NCBI GenBank assembly: GCA_001689515.1
Contig: LUJR01000005.1
Span: forward strand, 1 to 64,000
Source: Bacteroidales bacterium M7
GTDB lineage: Bacteria > Bacteroidota > Bacteroidia > Bacteroidales > Muribaculaceae
Reading direction: 5' to 3'
DNA length: 64,000 nt
Positions 8,520-17,975 of this stretch are shown in pieces (position 1 is the stretch's first letter; each line of letters begins with the position of its first letter). A program made the position numbers and the translations under genes. A model generated the notes under the pieces. It made no database searches. It was not told where the DNA came from and worked only from the letters and a program-made list of their open reading frames with translations.

Positions 8520-8616
8520 CAGATGTAGGGACGCGGCGTGCCGCGTCATCGTATTATATTTCGTATGTCATATCCTACGGCTTTTGATGACGCGGCACGC
8601 CGCGTCCCTACATCTG
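8520..8616. repeat. Paired palindromic repeat, GCGGC family
   Basis: Two palindromes in inverted order: TAGGGACGCGGCGTGCCGCG starts at 8526, and its mirror ends near 8612, separated by about 35 bases of AT-rich spacer. The flanks CAGATG/CATCTG extend the outer inversion. The unit sits 32 bases before hisG, so it may lie in the his leader or the upstream terminator region. Confidence 0.85.
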
Positions 8617-8647
8617 ACGTGTCATCCTCTTTACTCCTTTCCCGATT

Positions 8648-9499
8648 ATGCTGAGAATAGCTATCCAGGCCAAGGGCCGACTCAATGAAGACTGCATGGG
8701 GCTGCTCAAAGACAGCGGCATCACCACATCAGGCAGCAGCCGCAAACTCGTGGCACGCGCCAAGGGATTCCCTATGGACGTGCTCTATCTCCGTGATGAC
8801 GATATCCCCCAGGCGGTGGCTATGGGCGTTGCCGACATCGGCATCGTCGGTCTCAACGAGATGGAGGAGAAAGGCCAGGATGTCAACATCGTCATGTCGC
8901 TCGGTTTCAGCGACTGTCGCATATCGCTTGCTGTCCCCAAGGACGCAAAGTATGACGGTCTGCAATGGTTTGCCGGCAAGCGTATCGCCACATCATATCC
9001 CCGCATACTCGGCAATTTCCTTAAGGAGCAGGGCATCGAGGCAGAAATCCACGAGATAGCCGGCTCGGTGGAGGTAGCGCCCGCAGTAGGCATGGCGGAT
9101 GCTATCTTCGACATAGTTTCATCTGGTGGCACTCTGGTGCAGAACGGACTTGTCGAGGTGGAGCAGGTGTTCTACTCCCAGGCGGTGCTTATCGCCACCA
9201 AAGGTCTTGACGGTCAGAAACTTCAGGAACTGGAACAGCTCAAATTCCGCTTCCAGAGCATCATCGGCAGCCGTGACATGAAGTACGTACTGATGAACCT
9301 CCCAGAGAGCGCGATCGAAGAGGCTGTCAAGATACTTCCGGGGATGAAGAGCCCGACTCTCCTCCCTCTCGCAGCCAAGGGCTGGTATTCGCTCCACGCC
9401 GTCATCCGCGAGGAGGAACTGTGGGAGAAAATCGAACAGCTCAAAACCGTTGGCGCAGAGGACATCCTCGTCCTTGCGCTTGAAAATATAGTACGCTGA
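8648..9499 (+). CDS. hisG: ATP phosphoribosyltransferase, long form
   Basis: HisG catalyses the first step of histidine synthesis, joining ATP and PRPP to give phosphoribosyl-ATP. At 283 residues it is the long, HisZ-independent form: two periplasmic-binding-like catalytic lobes (about 1-205) and a C-terminal ACT-like regulatory domain (about 210-283) that binds histidine for feedback inhibition. The PRPP-binding loop region is visible in DIVSSGGTLVQNGL. It is the first gene of a complete eight-gene his operon, and its stop overlaps the hisD start by one base. Confidence 0.97.
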   Translation: MLRIAIQAKGRLNEDCMGLLKDSGITTSGSSRKLVARAKGFPMDVLYLRDDDIPQAVAMGVADIGIVGLNEMEEKGQDVNIVMSLGFSDCRISLAVPKDAKYDGLQWFAGKRIATSYPRILGNFLKEQGIEAEIHEIAGSVEVAPAVGMADAIFDIVSSGGTLVQNGLVEVEQVFYSQAVLIATKGLDGQKLQELEQLKFRFQSIIGSRDMKYVLMNLPESAIEEAVKILPGMKSPTLLPLAAKGWYSLHAVIREEELWEKIEQLKTVGAEDILVLALENIVR

Positions 9500-10773
9500 T
9501 GGATATAGTCATCAATCCTCAGCGCAGCAAGTGGAAGGCTCTCACTGAGCGCAACATCCCTGACGACCCCCAGGTGACACAAGCCGTCGAGGCTATCATC
9601 GCCGATGTGCGTCAGCGCGGTGACGAGGCTCTGCGTGACATGGCTGCAAAGTTTGACCACGCCGTCATTGACGGGCTGGAGGTCAGCGAAGCGGAGATTG
9701 ACGAGGCTTGCGCTCTTGTCCCTGATAATGTCAAGGAAGCAATACGTGCCGGAGCTGCCAATATACGCCGCTTCCACCAGGCTCAGATGCCTGACCCCGT
9801 GAAAGTGGAGACCATGCCCGGAGTTATGTGCATGCAGCGACCTGTCCCTATCACCAAGGTGGGTCTGTATATCCCCGGTGGTCAGGCACCTCTCTTTTCT
9901 ACGGTGCTGATGCTTGCCATCCCTGCCACTATTGCTGGCTGCAAGCAGATTATACTCTGCACACCTCAGAGTGGTAGCCATAAGATTTCGCCTGAAATCC
10001 TTTTTGCAGCCCGCGAGTGCGGCATCCACAAAGTCTACCGTGTGGGCGGAGCCCAAGCTATCGCCGCCATGGCTCTTGGTACAGAAAGCATCCCTCGGGT
10101 GCATAAGATATTCGGTCCGGGCAACCGCTTTGTCACCAAGGCGAAGCAGATGCTCACCTCGGAGGTGGCGATTGACATGCCCGCCGGACCGAGCGAGGTG
10201 CTTGTCATGGCGGATGACACCGCCGATGCGCGTTTTGTCGCCTCAGATATGCTGTCGCAGGCTGAGCATGGTCCTGACAGTCAGGCGATATGCGTTTGCA
10301 CCTCCGAATCCATCGCCAAGTCCGTCCGCGAGCAGGTCGAGTCTATTTCGGCACGTCTGTCACGCAGCTCAAGCATTGAGAAGTCTTTGTCACACAGCCG
10401 CATCATCGTCATGGATTCCACTGATGAGATGATAGATTTCGTCAACGAGTACGCTCCCGAGCACTTGATAATATCCATGGCTAACCCATGGGAGATTGCC
10501 GACCGCATCACAGCCGCCGGCAGCATCTTTATAGGCAACTATTCACCCGAAAGTGCCGGTGATTATGCCTCTGGAACCAACCACACGCTGCCTACCAACG
10601 GCTGGGCGCACTCGTTCAGCGGTGTCAACATCGACAGCTTCATGCGCAAGATTACCTATCAGGAGCTGACACGTGACGGACTTGACGGTCTTGCTCAGAC
10701 TATTGTGACCATGGCAGAGGCTGAAGGTCTGGATGCCCATGCCATGGCAGTGAAAATACGTACCGACCGATGA
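9499..10773 (+). CDS. hisD: Histidinol dehydrogenase
   Basis: A 424-residue zinc- and NAD-dependent enzyme that makes the last two oxidations, histidinol to histidine via histidinal. Family signatures are present: IPGGQAPLFSTVLM near residue 117, the GPSEVLVMAD block, SQAEHGPDSQA with zinc-site residues, and YAPEHLI with the catalytic Glu-His pair. Length fits the family. It is the second his operon gene, 15 bases before hisC. Confidence 0.97.
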   Translation: MDIVINPQRSKWKALTERNIPDDPQVTQAVEAIIADVRQRGDEALRDMAAKFDHAVIDGLEVSEAEIDEACALVPDNVKEAIRAGAANIRRFHQAQMPDPVKVETMPGVMCMQRPVPITKVGLYIPGGQAPLFSTVLMLAIPATIAGCKQIILCTPQSGSHKISPEILFAARECGIHKVYRVGGAQAIAAMALGTESIPRVHKIFGPGNRFVTKAKQMLTSEVAIDMPAGPSEVLVMADDTADARFVASDMLSQAEHGPDSQAICVCTSESIAKSVREQVESISARLSRSSSIEKSLSHSRIIVMDSTDEMIDFVNEYAPEHLIISMANPWEIADRITAAGSIFIGNYSPESAGDYASGTNHTLPTNGWAHSFSGVNIDSFMRKITYQELTRDGLDGLAQTIVTMAEAEGLDAHAMAVKIRTDR

Positions 10774-10788
10774 TGCTCATATAATATT

Positions 10789-11841
10789 ATGGTCATGAAA
10801 AATCCATTGGACTACGTTCGCCCCAACATCCTCGCGCTTGAGCCTTACAGCACAGCGCGTGACGAGTGCAAGGGCGGTGATATATCGGTGTGGCTCGATG
10901 CCAACGAGAATCCGTTTGACAACGGTGTGAACCGCTATCCCGATCCCCACCATAAGGATCTGAAACGCCATGTCGCCGCTCTCAAAGGTGTCAAGGAGGA
11001 ACAGCTGTTTCTTGGCGGCGCGGGCAGCGACGAGGCTATTGACCTCACGTTTAGGATATTCTGCCGTCCTGGCATTGATAATGCCATAGCCATCACTCCG
11101 AGCTACGGTGTCTACACTGTCAGCGCGGCTGTCAATAACATAGAGCTGCGTGAGGTGCAGTTGACCGACGATTTCCAGCTTCCTGTCGATAAGTTGCTTG
11201 AAGTCGCCGATGCCCACTCGAAACTGATGTGGATATGCAGCCCCAACAATCCTACAGGCAACGCTTTTGCTCCGGCTGACATACTGACGCTGTGTGAGCG
11301 GTTTGACGGCATAGTGGTGGTCGATGAAGCATATGTGGATTTTTCACCAGCTGGGTCGATGAAGACAGCCATCGAGAGCCATCCCAACCTCATAGTGCTG
11401 CAGACCTTCTCCAAGGCATGGGGCATGGCAGGGCTACGCATAGGCATGGCAATCTCAGACCCGCGCATCGCCGAGCTGTATGCCCGCGTGAAATACCCCT
11501 ATAATATCAACGGACCCACACAGCGCGAAATCATCAACCGCATACGCCGCACCGACATCGACGGCATGGTGCGTAGCATCATCGATGACCGTGACATGCT
11601 GATGCGCGAGTTACCCAAGTGCCCATGTGTCAAGAAGGTATATCCCTCTGATGCCAATTTCCTGTTGGCGGAAGTGACTGATGCCAACGCTGTGTACGAC
11701 TATCTTATACTCAACGGCGTGATAGTGCGTAACCGCAGCCATCTGCCCGGGTGTGCAGGATGTCTGCGCCTGACCATCGGTACGCCAGAGGAGAACCGCC
11801 GCATGCTCTCTCTGTTACAGACATATTCAATCTCTGAATGA
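10789..11841 (+). CDS. hisC: Histidinol-phosphate aminotransferase
   Basis: A 350-residue PLP enzyme (fold type I) that converts imidazole-acetol phosphate and glutamate to histidinol phosphate. DANENPFDN near the N terminus, [17 protein letters not shown] and [13 protein letters not shown] with the PLP lysine K209 are all seen. An ATG two codons downstream (10795) is an equally good start. The stop overlaps the hisB start by four bases (ATGA), indicating coupling. Confidence 0.96.
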   Translation: MVMKNPLDYVRPNILALEPYSTARDECKGGDISVWLDANENPFDNGVNRYPDPHHKDLKRHVAALKGVKEEQLFLGGAGSDEAIDLTFRIFCRPGIDNAIAITPSYGVYTVSAAVNNIELREVQLTDDFQLPVDKLLEVADAHSKLMWICSPNNPTGNAFAPADILTLCERFDGIVVVDEAYVDFSPAGSMKTAIESHPNLIVLQTFSKAWGMAGLRIGMAISDPRIAELYARVKYPYNINGPTQREIINRIRRTDIDGMVRSIIDDRDMLMRELPKCPCVKKVYPSDANFLLAEVTDANAVYDYLILNGVIVRNRSHLPGCAGCLRLTIGTPEENRRMLSLLQTYSISE

Positions 11842-12935
11842 TGAAAAAAGCCATATTCATCGACCGTGACGGGACTATCATCCGCGAACCTGCGGATGAG
11901 CAGATAGACTCCCTTGAGAAACTGAGTTTCGTCCCCGGTGTCATCACAGCTCTTGCAAGCCTGATGGGCAAGGGATATGAGCTGGTCATGGTGAGCAACC
12001 AGGACGGTCTCGGCACCGACTCTTTCCCTGAGGACACGTTCCACCCGGCTCACAACAAGATGCTTGAAACTCTTGCCGGCGAAGGGATACGCTTTGATGC
12101 CCAGCTGATTGACCGCAGTTTCCCCGAGAACAATGCTCCCACGCGCAAACCGCGTACAGGCATGCTTACCGCTTATATGGACGGCTCGTATGACCTGGCG
12201 GAGTCATATGTCATCGGTGACCGCATCACGGATGTGCAGTTGGCAAAAAATCTCGGAGCGAAGTCCATCATGATAGGCGAACCGTCTGCTGAGACTGCCG
12301 ATTGCGTCCTTGTCACTACCGACTGGCATGAGATAGCGCGTCATATCCTTTCATCATCGCGCCGCTCCGAGGTGCGTCGTGACACATCGGAGACCAAGAT
12401 ACATGTCATAGTCAATCTTGATGGTGGCAGCCCCTCGCATATTGACACTGGTCTGAAATTCTTTGACCACATGCTTGACCAGATACCTCACCACTCGGGC
12501 ATCTCATTGACCATCAAGTGTCAGGGCGACATCGAGGTTGATGAGCATCACACCATGGAAGATGTGGCGATAGCTCTTGGCGAAGCTCTGCTCAAAGCTC
12601 TCGGCGACAAACGCGGCATCGACCGTTACGGCTTCGTGCTGCCCATGGACGAGAGCCGCGCCATGTGTCTGATAGATCTCGGCGGCAGAGCCGACTTCGA
12701 CTGGGATGTGCCTTTCACACGCGAATACGTAGGTGACACACCTACGGAGATGTACTCCCACTTCTTCAAGACCCTCGCGGTGGCTCTGAAAGCCAATCTG
12801 CACATCAAGGCGCGTGGCGACAACAACCACCATCTGATAGAGGGTGTGTTCAAGGCATTTGCCCGCGCGTTGCGCATGGCTGTGCGTCGCGACGTGTACT
12901 CTTACGACTTACCTTCAAGCAAAGGAATGCTATGA
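11838..12935 (+). CDS. hisB: Bifunctional histidinol phosphatase / imidazoleglycerol-phosphate dehydratase
   Basis: A 365-residue fusion. The N-terminal HAD phosphatase (about 1-170) has the catalytic D9-R10-D11-G-T motif. The C-terminal IGP dehydratase (about 175-365) has the manganese-binding [12 protein letters not shown] and [14 protein letters not shown] repeats. It performs steps six and eight of the pathway. Unlike E. coli HisB, whose phosphatase binds zinc through three cysteines and a histidine just before RKP, here that loop reads [16 protein letters not shown] and has no ligand. Start and stop both overlap their neighbours by four bases. Confidence 0.96.
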   Translation: MMKKAIFIDRDGTIIREPADEQIDSLEKLSFVPGVITALASLMGKGYELVMVSNQDGLGTDSFPEDTFHPAHNKMLETLAGEGIRFDAQLIDRSFPENNAPTRKPRTGMLTAYMDGSYDLAESYVIGDRITDVQLAKNLGAKSIMIGEPSAETADCVLVTTDWHEIARHILSSSRRSEVRRDTSETKIHVIVNLDGGSPSHIDTGLKFFDHMLDQIPHHSGISLTIKCQGDIEVDEHHTMEDVAIALGEALLKALGDKRGIDRYGFVLPMDESRAMCLIDLGGRADFDWDVPFTREYVGDTPTEMYSHFFKTLAVALKANLHIKARGDNNHHLIEGVFKAFARALRMAVRRDVYSYDLPSSKGML

Positions 12936-13516
12936 TAGCTATTATCGACTATAATATGGGCAATATCCGCTCGGTAGAAAACGCCCTGCATCGGCTCAAC
13001 GCCGAGTATGTGCTGACCGCCGACCGCGACGTGATTGCCAAAGCCGACCACGTGATACTCCCCGGCGTGGGTCACTGCGGCGAGGCGATGCACAATCTGC
13101 GTGAGCGCGATTTGTGCCAGTTTATCAAGGACCTGCGCCACCCTGTGCTCGGAATATGTGTGGGCATGCAGGTGATGTGCCGTCACACCGAGGAGGGTGA
13201 CACCGACTGTCTCAACCTGTTTGACGCCCGTGTCAAGAAGTTCAATGCCGACGAGGGGCTCAAAGTGCCACATATGGGTTGGAACGACATCACCAACCTT
13301 GACGGCAAGCTTTTCAAGGGCATCAAGGGTGGCGAATATGTCTACTTCGTCCACAGCTACTATGCAAGCCTCTGTCCTGACACCATAGCCACCACGCGCT
13401 ACGGTCAGATGTTTTCATCGGCGCTCAAATATGAGAATTTTTACGGAACCCAGTTCCACCCCGAGAAAAGCGGTGACGTGGGTGAGCGCATAATCCAGAA
13501 TTTCCTCCAGATATGA
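12932..13516 (+). CDS. hisH: Imidazole glycerol phosphate synthase, glutaminase subunit
   Basis: A 194-residue class I glutamine amidotransferase that supplies ammonia to HisF. The triad is visible: C76 in GICVGMQ, and H176 with E178 in QFHPEKSG. The N-terminal [11 protein letters not shown] motif is typical of HisH. It overlaps hisB and hisA by four bases each and forms a heterodimer with HisF encoded two genes downstream. Confidence 0.97.
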   Translation: MIAIIDYNMGNIRSVENALHRLNAEYVLTADRDVIAKADHVILPGVGHCGEAMHNLRERDLCQFIKDLRHPVLGICVGMQVMCRHTEEGDTDCLNLFDARVKKFNADEGLKVPHMGWNDITNLDGKLFKGIKGGEYVYFVHSYYASLCPDTIATTRYGQMFSSALKYENFYGTQFHPEKSGDVGERIIQNFLQI

Positions 13517-14247
13517 TAGAGATAATCCCTGCAATAGACATCATAGGCGGCAAATGTGTGCGTCTCAGCCAGGGCGACTATGACCGTTGCACTACTTATG
13601 ACGCCCAGCCTGTCGACATGGTGAAGCGATACGTCGATGCCGGATTCGGACGTGTGCACGTAGTGGATCTCGACGGTGCAAAAGCCTCCTATCCACAGAA
13701 TCTCTCCACGCTTGAGCGCATGGCATCGGTCGACGGCGCAAGCATAGAGTGGGGCGGTGGTATCAAGTCGGAGGATGCGCTGCATGACCTTTTCAACGCC
13801 GGAGCCTCCTACGCCATCATCGGCAGCCTTGCTGCCAAGGAGCCGACACTGATGGGCGATTGGGTCAAGCGTTACGGATCGGACAAGATGGTGCTCGGCG
13901 CAGATGTGCGCAATGGCAAAATCGCCGTCAGCGGATGGCTTGAAGATACCGCCCTGACCATATCTGACCTCATAGGTCTGCTTGAGCCTTACGGGCTGAC
14001 TCAGGCTATATGCACCGAAATCTCGCGTGACGGCATGTTTACAGGTCCTGCCACGGATCTCTATGCTGAACTCATGCAGAAGCATCCAGCCGTCGTCTTC
14101 ACTGCATCAGGCGGCATAGGGTCGATGGACGACATCGTGAAACTCAACGACATGGGCATGCCGCGTGTAATCGTGGGCAAAGCCCTCTACGAGGGTCGCA
14201 TCGCACTTGACGACATGAGCCGTTATGCCTATCCCTCACAACATTGA
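13513..14247 (+). CDS. hisA: ProFAR isomerase
   Basis: A 244-residue (beta/alpha)8 barrel that isomerises ProFAR to PRFAR, an Amadori rearrangement. It has the general acid/base D9 in IPAIDIIGGKCVRL and the second aspartate in VLGADVRNGK. Two phosphate-binding half-barrel motifs are present (WGGGIKS and ASGGIGSMDD). It is closely related in fold and sequence to HisF, which starts 17 bases downstream. Confidence 0.97.
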   Translation: MIEIIPAIDIIGGKCVRLSQGDYDRCTTYDAQPVDMVKRYVDAGFGRVHVVDLDGAKASYPQNLSTLERMASVDGASIEWGGGIKSEDALHDLFNAGASYAIIGSLAAKEPTLMGDWVKRYGSDKMVLGADVRNGKIAVSGWLEDTALTISDLIGLLEPYGLTQAICTEISRDGMFTGPATDLYAELMQKHPAVVFTASGGIGSMDDIVKLNDMGMPRVIVGKALYEGRIALDDMSRYAYPSQH

Positions 14248-14264
14248 CCATATAAAGAATAGCT

Positions 14265-15032
14265 ATGCTTGCAAAACGTATCATACCATGCCTTGATGTC
14301 AAAGACGGTCGCACTGTAAAGGGAATAAACTTCGAGGGACTGACCGATGTGGGCGATGCCGTGGAACTCGGTGCGCGTTACGCTGCCGAAGGTGCCGACG
14401 AACTCGTGTTTCTTGACATCAGTGCATCGCGCGAGGGGCGAAGCACGTTCACACGCCTTGTGGAGCGGATTGCCGACCGCATCAACATACCATTCACTGT
14501 TGGCGGAGGCATCTCCTCGCTTGATGACGCATCGCGTCTGCTTGATGCAGGTGCCGACAAAATCACAGTCAACAGTGCTGCCGTTGCCAATCCCGAACTC
14601 ATCTCGCAGATAGCAGCGCGATATGGGGCGCAGTTTGTGGTTGCTGCCATAGATGCCAAACTCATGGACGATGGTATATGGCACGTCACCACTCATGGCG
14701 GAAGCCGCGTCAGTGACCGCGAACTGTTTACATGGGCGTCGGAAGTGGAGTCGCGTGGAGCAGGTGAAATACTTTTCACCTCTATGAACCATGACGGCAC
14801 ACGCAACGGTTATCCCTGCGACACCTATGCGCGTCTGGCATCAGAACTGACCATACCCGTTATAGCATCGGGCGGAGCCGGAAGCGTCGGCGATATCGCT
14901 GAAGTGTTTGAGGCAGGGCATGCCGATGCCGCCCTCGCCGCCAGCATATTCCACTACGGCGAAATCACAATAGCCGAACTCAAACGACAGCTTGCCGAAC
15001 GAGGCATCCCCGTCCGCACAGTGAAAAGGTAG
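14265..15032 (+). CDS. hisF: Imidazole glycerol phosphate synthase, cyclase subunit
   Basis: A 255-residue (beta/alpha)8 barrel. It has D11 in [15 protein letters not shown] and the second catalytic aspartate in VAAIDAK. Phosphate-binding motifs are VGGGISS and ASGGAGS. With HisH it turns PRFAR and ammonia into imidazole glycerol phosphate and AICAR, the latter feeding purine synthesis. The next gene, hisIE, is separated by an unusually long 138-base gap that holds a palindromic repeat pair. Confidence 0.97.
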   Translation: MLAKRIIPCLDVKDGRTVKGINFEGLTDVGDAVELGARYAAEGADELVFLDISASREGRSTFTRLVERIADRINIPFTVGGGISSLDDASRLLDAGADKITVNSAAVANPELISQIAARYGAQFVVAAIDAKLMDDGIWHVTTHGGSRVSDRELFTWASEVESRGAGEILFTSMNHDGTRNGYPCDTYARLASELTIPVIASGGAGSVGDIAEVFEAGHADAALAASIFHYGEITIAELKRQLAERGIPVRTVKR

Positions 15033-15052
15033 ACAATAATAAACAAGAGAGC

Positions 15053-15128
15053 GTAGGGACGCGGCGTGCCGCGTCATCAAACGCAACAACATACTATCTG
15101 ATGATGACGCGGCACGCCGCGTCCCTAC
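15053..15128. repeat. Paired palindromic repeat inside the his operon
   Basis: An inverted pair of the GCGGC family (TAGGGACGCGGC at 15054, mirror ending at 15128) sits between hisF and hisIE. Every other junction in this operon is 17 bases or less, so the module looks inserted. In RNA it would form two stable stems. Confidence 0.85.
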
Positions 15129-15170
15129 AAGCTGGAATATCAGGTAAAACAAATCCTCATCTTTATCCTC

Positions 15171-15779
15171 ATGAATTATATGGATTTCAACCAGTTTAAA
15201 CTTGATAAATGCGCTGACGGTCTGCTGCCTGTCATCGTGCAGGATGCCACGACACTCCGTGTGCTGATGCTCGGGTATATGAACCGCGAGGCGTTTGACA
15301 AGACAGTTGCCACCGGCAAAGTCACCTTCTACAGCCGCACGCGCCAGACCCTTTGGACCAAAGGGGAGACTTCGGGGCATTTTCTCAATGTCGTTGGCAT
15401 GTATGCCGACTGCGATGCTGATACCCTGCTTATAAAGGCAGACCCGATAGGTCCAACATGCCATCGCGGCACTGTGTCATGCTTTGACACCCCGGTTGAG
15501 GACGGCTTTATCCGCAGTCTAAGCCGACTCGTGCAGCAGCGTCATGCCGAGATGCCCGAAAATTCCTACACCACCAAGCTCTTTATCAAGGGTGTCAAGA
15601 AGATAGCCCAGAAGGTGGGAGAGGAGGCTGTAGAGTCTGTGGTAGAGGCTGTTGACGGCAATCGTGACCGCTTTGTCTACGAAGCGTCCGACCTTATATA
15701 TCACCTGCTCGTGCTGCTTGAGCAGATGGATGTGACCGTTCCAGACATAGAGCGTGAACTGGTGAAGCGTCACTCCTAA
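15171..15779 (+). CDS. hisIE: Bifunctional phosphoribosyl-AMP cyclohydrolase / phosphoribosyl-ATP pyrophosphatase
   Basis: A 202-residue fusion. The N-terminal HisI domain (about 1-110) opens phosphoribosyl-AMP and has the metal-binding ADCDADTLL and GPTCHRGTVSCF segments. The C-terminal HisE helical domain (about 115-202) is an all-alpha NTP pyrophosphatase with KVGEEAVESV. It performs steps two and three of histidine synthesis. It is the last gene of the operon, followed by terminators. A second in-frame ATG (MDFNQF) three codons in is an alternative start. Confidence 0.96.
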   Translation: MNYMDFNQFKLDKCADGLLPVIVQDATTLRVLMLGYMNREAFDKTVATGKVTFYSRTRQTLWTKGETSGHFLNVVGMYADCDADTLLIKADPIGPTCHRGTVSCFDTPVEDGFIRSLSRLVQQRHAEMPENSYTTKLFIKGVKKIAQKVGEEAVESVVEAVDGNRDRFVYEASDLIYHLLVLLEQMDVTVPDIERELVKRHS

Positions 15780-15795
15780 AGGCGACATCACTATT

Positions 15796-15823
15796 AAACT
15801 ATGTTAAACAACATAGTTTTTCA
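15796..15823 (+). terminator. AT-rich hairpin terminator after hisIE
   Basis: AAACTATGTT (15796-15805) pairs with AACATAGTTT (15810-15819) across a four-base loop and continues into a short T-run. It lies 17 bases after the hisIE stop. Confidence 0.65.
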
Positions 15824-15833
15824 TGGATAAAAT

Positions 15834-15864
15834 TTTGTACATTCGCATACAACCCTTAACTTTG
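15834..15864 (+). promoter_or_regulatory. Canonical Bacteroidetes promoter
   Basis: TTTG (15834-15837), a 19-base spacer, then TAACTTTG (15857-15864): a near-ideal match to the Bacteroidetes promoter. Transcription would start near 15871, about 40 bases before a hairpin and T-run, so it could make a short RNA or a leader for the porin gene. Confidence 0.75.
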
Positions 15865-15906
15865 TACCAAGTTTTTCATGGTATTAGATTTAAGGTAAGA
15901 AGATTA

Positions 15907-15936
15907 TTCGTCGTGACGACGAGTATTTTTTTTTTT
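15907..15936 (+). terminator. Compact terminator or attenuator in the porin leader
   Basis: ATTCGTCG and CGACGAGT form an eight-pair stem (one G-T) with a three-base loop, directly followed by about 11 T residues. This is a strong intrinsic-terminator shape, sitting between the promoter at 15834-15864 and the porin ATG at 15995. Confidence 0.7.
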
Positions 15937-15962
15937 GTACCTATCCCAATGGATTTTTTCAG

Positions 15963-15970
15963 TAACTTTG
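15963..15970 (+). promoter_or_regulatory. Second -7 element before the porin gene
   Basis: TAACTTTG lies 25 bases before the porin ATG and downstream of the terminator-like hairpin. A TTTG at 15934-15937 is 25 bases upstream, longer than the usual 19-22. It could drive the porin gene independently of the upstream promoter. Confidence 0.5.
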
Positions 15971-15994
15971 CCCCGGTTCTCTGAAAAGACTATC

Positions 15995-17959
15995 ATGATG
16001 AAGAAATTCCTATCATTCCTTATAATATCCTTGTCAACGCTTGCTCTGGTTTATGCCAAGCAGCCTGATGTGGCTCCGTCATACGCCTGGGAAGCCACGA
16101 TGCCGCTCGGTGTCACCCATCCATCGACCATAGACACGCTGCTGACCAACTATGCGCAACGCTCCGTGCCTTCGGCGGTGTCATTAGCCTACGCCACCAC
16201 CGGCAATCTGGGAGCGCAGGGCATAAACATGATATGGATGGAGCGGAAGCCGCAGAGTGATTTCTATTTTGTGGATCCGCTGAGGGCATGGCTGCCGTCG
16301 CTCGACAGCTACAAGTTCTACAACACGCGCATCCCGATGACCATTGTCAGCTATAATTTCGGAGGCGGACGTGACGTGGGTCAGGACCGCCTTAACGGCA
16401 TCTTTTCAGGCAATGTCAACAAGAAGATACAGATAGGTGCATATCTTGATTATCTCTATTCACGAGGCAGCTATCAGGCTCAGGGCTCCAAGGATTTCAA
16501 CTGGGGCTTTTCTGGCTCATACATGGGTGAACGCTATCAGATGATGGCGAGTCTGCTGTCATATAACATGCTCAACAAGGAAAACGGAGGACTCAAAGAC
16601 GATACCGTCATCCTTGACCCTGACAATGCGCCATCGGCTGCTATAGGCGGCGGTCCCAAGAACTTTGCGGTCAATCTCAATGATGCCCATACACGCGTCA
16701 AGGGGCTGGATCTGTTTGTCAACAACCGCTACAGCCTCGGCTATCATCATGTGGAACGTAACGACACCGATACGATAGTGCGCCGCACCTTCATACCTGT
16801 GACCGATCTGATATGGACCTTCAATCTCAAGACCAACTCGCATGTGTTTACCAACAAGACCAACCGCGAGGACACCGACAACTTCTGGGCTGACAATTAC
16901 TATGACACATCCGGTTCATACGACAAGACATCTTACACCAAGGTCAGCAACACCTTCGGAGTGGGACTGATAGAGGGCTTTCACAAGTGGGTCAAGATGG
17001 GATTGACGGGCTTTGTCACCTACGATTACAGCCGTTACCGTCTGCCATATTATGATGAGGCTGACTATCCTCGCCATGAGGCGTTGACCCCATTGCCTGA
17101 CTATACCCCTCTTGATGACAAAATCACCCAGAACAAGCTCTATGTCGGTGCGCGTCTACACAGCGACAAGGGGAAATACTTCAAGTATGATGCCATAGGG
17201 CGCATCGGAGTGGTCGGAGCTGCGGGTGAATTTAATGTTTCGGGGCATATGACAGGAAATATCCCCATACGCAAGGACACGCTTAGCGTCACCGCATATG
17301 CCAAGCTCACCAACGAGCACTGTTCGCCTCTTATGGAGACCTACCGCTCCAACCATTATATATGGAACAACAAGTTTGACAATACGCAATCGTTTCGTTT
17401 CGGAGGTCAGATAGAGTTTCCACGCTGGGGCACAGCTGTCAATGTGGGCACCGAGACCGTCACCAATTGCGTTTATTTTGACCGCAATGCGTTGCCGGCT
17501 CAACACGGCGGGGGCGTACAACTGTTCTGGGCACGTCTCGAACAGCCGTTTTCCGTAGGACCTCTGCATTGGGACAATCGCATCACCTATCAGGCTACCT
17601 CCAACGAGGACGTGATTCCGCTCCCGGCGCTTGCCGTCTACAGCAACCTTTATGTGACTTTCAAGATAGCCAAAGTGCTGTCAGTGCAGTTTGGAGTGGA
17701 TTGCGATTACTATACCCGTTACCGCGCCCCCGGTTACCAGCCTGCCACAGAGGCATTCTACAATCAGGATGCGGCTCTGTGTGGCAACTTCGCATTCATG
17801 AACGCGTATATCAATATGAAGCTGAGCCGTGCTCGATTCTACGTCATGATGTCACATGTCAACCAGGGCATGGGTTCTAACAACTATTTCTCCATACCGC
17901 ACTATCCGCTCAATCCCCGCAGATTCCAATTGGGTGTGTCGGTAGATTTTGCAAACTAA
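15995..17959 (+). CDS. Putative porin (Bacteroidetes outer-membrane beta-barrel)
   Basis: A 654-residue exported protein starting with MMKKFLSFLIISLSTLALVYA, a clear signal peptide; the frame is open another 20 codons upstream but overlaps promoter elements. The remainder is rich in alternating aromatic/polar strands (for example NWGFSGSYMGERYQMMASLL) and ends with a terminal beta strand, QLGVSVDFAN. It resembles the family annotated as putative porin in Bacteroides, large barrels of unknown substrate. It is followed within 20 bases by a periplasmic-binding-like protein, suggesting a shared uptake or envelope role. Confidence 0.8.
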   Translation: MMKKFLSFLIISLSTLALVYAKQPDVAPSYAWEATMPLGVTHPSTIDTLLTNYAQRSVPSAVSLAYATTGNLGAQGINMIWMERKPQSDFYFVDPLRAWLPSLDSYKFYNTRIPMTIVSYNFGGGRDVGQDRLNGIFSGNVNKKIQIGAYLDYLYSRGSYQAQGSKDFNWGFSGSYMGERYQMMASLLSYNMLNKENGGLKDDTVILDPDNAPSAAIGGGPKNFAVNLNDAHTRVKGLDLFVNNRYSLGYHHVERNDTDTIVRRTFIPVTDLIWTFNLKTNSHVFTNKTNREDTDNFWADNYYDTSGSYDKTSYTKVSNTFGVGLIEGFHKWVKMGLTGFVTYDYSRYRLPYYDEADYPRHEALTPLPDYTPLDDKITQNKLYVGARLHSDKGKYFKYDAIGRIGVVGAAGEFNVSGHMTGNIPIRKDTLSVTAYAKLTNEHCSPLMETYRSNHYIWNNKFDNTQSFRFGGQIEFPRWGTAVNVGTETVTNCVYFDRNALPAQHGGGVQLFWARLEQPFSVGPLHWDNRITYQATSNEDVIPLPALAVYSNLYVTFKIAKVLSVQFGVDCDYYTRYRAPGYQPATEAFYNQDAALCGNFAFMNAYINMKLSRARFYVMMSHVNQGMGSNNYFSIPHYPLNPRRFQLGVSVDFAN

Positions 17960-17975
17960 AACCGCGTATTGTTGT

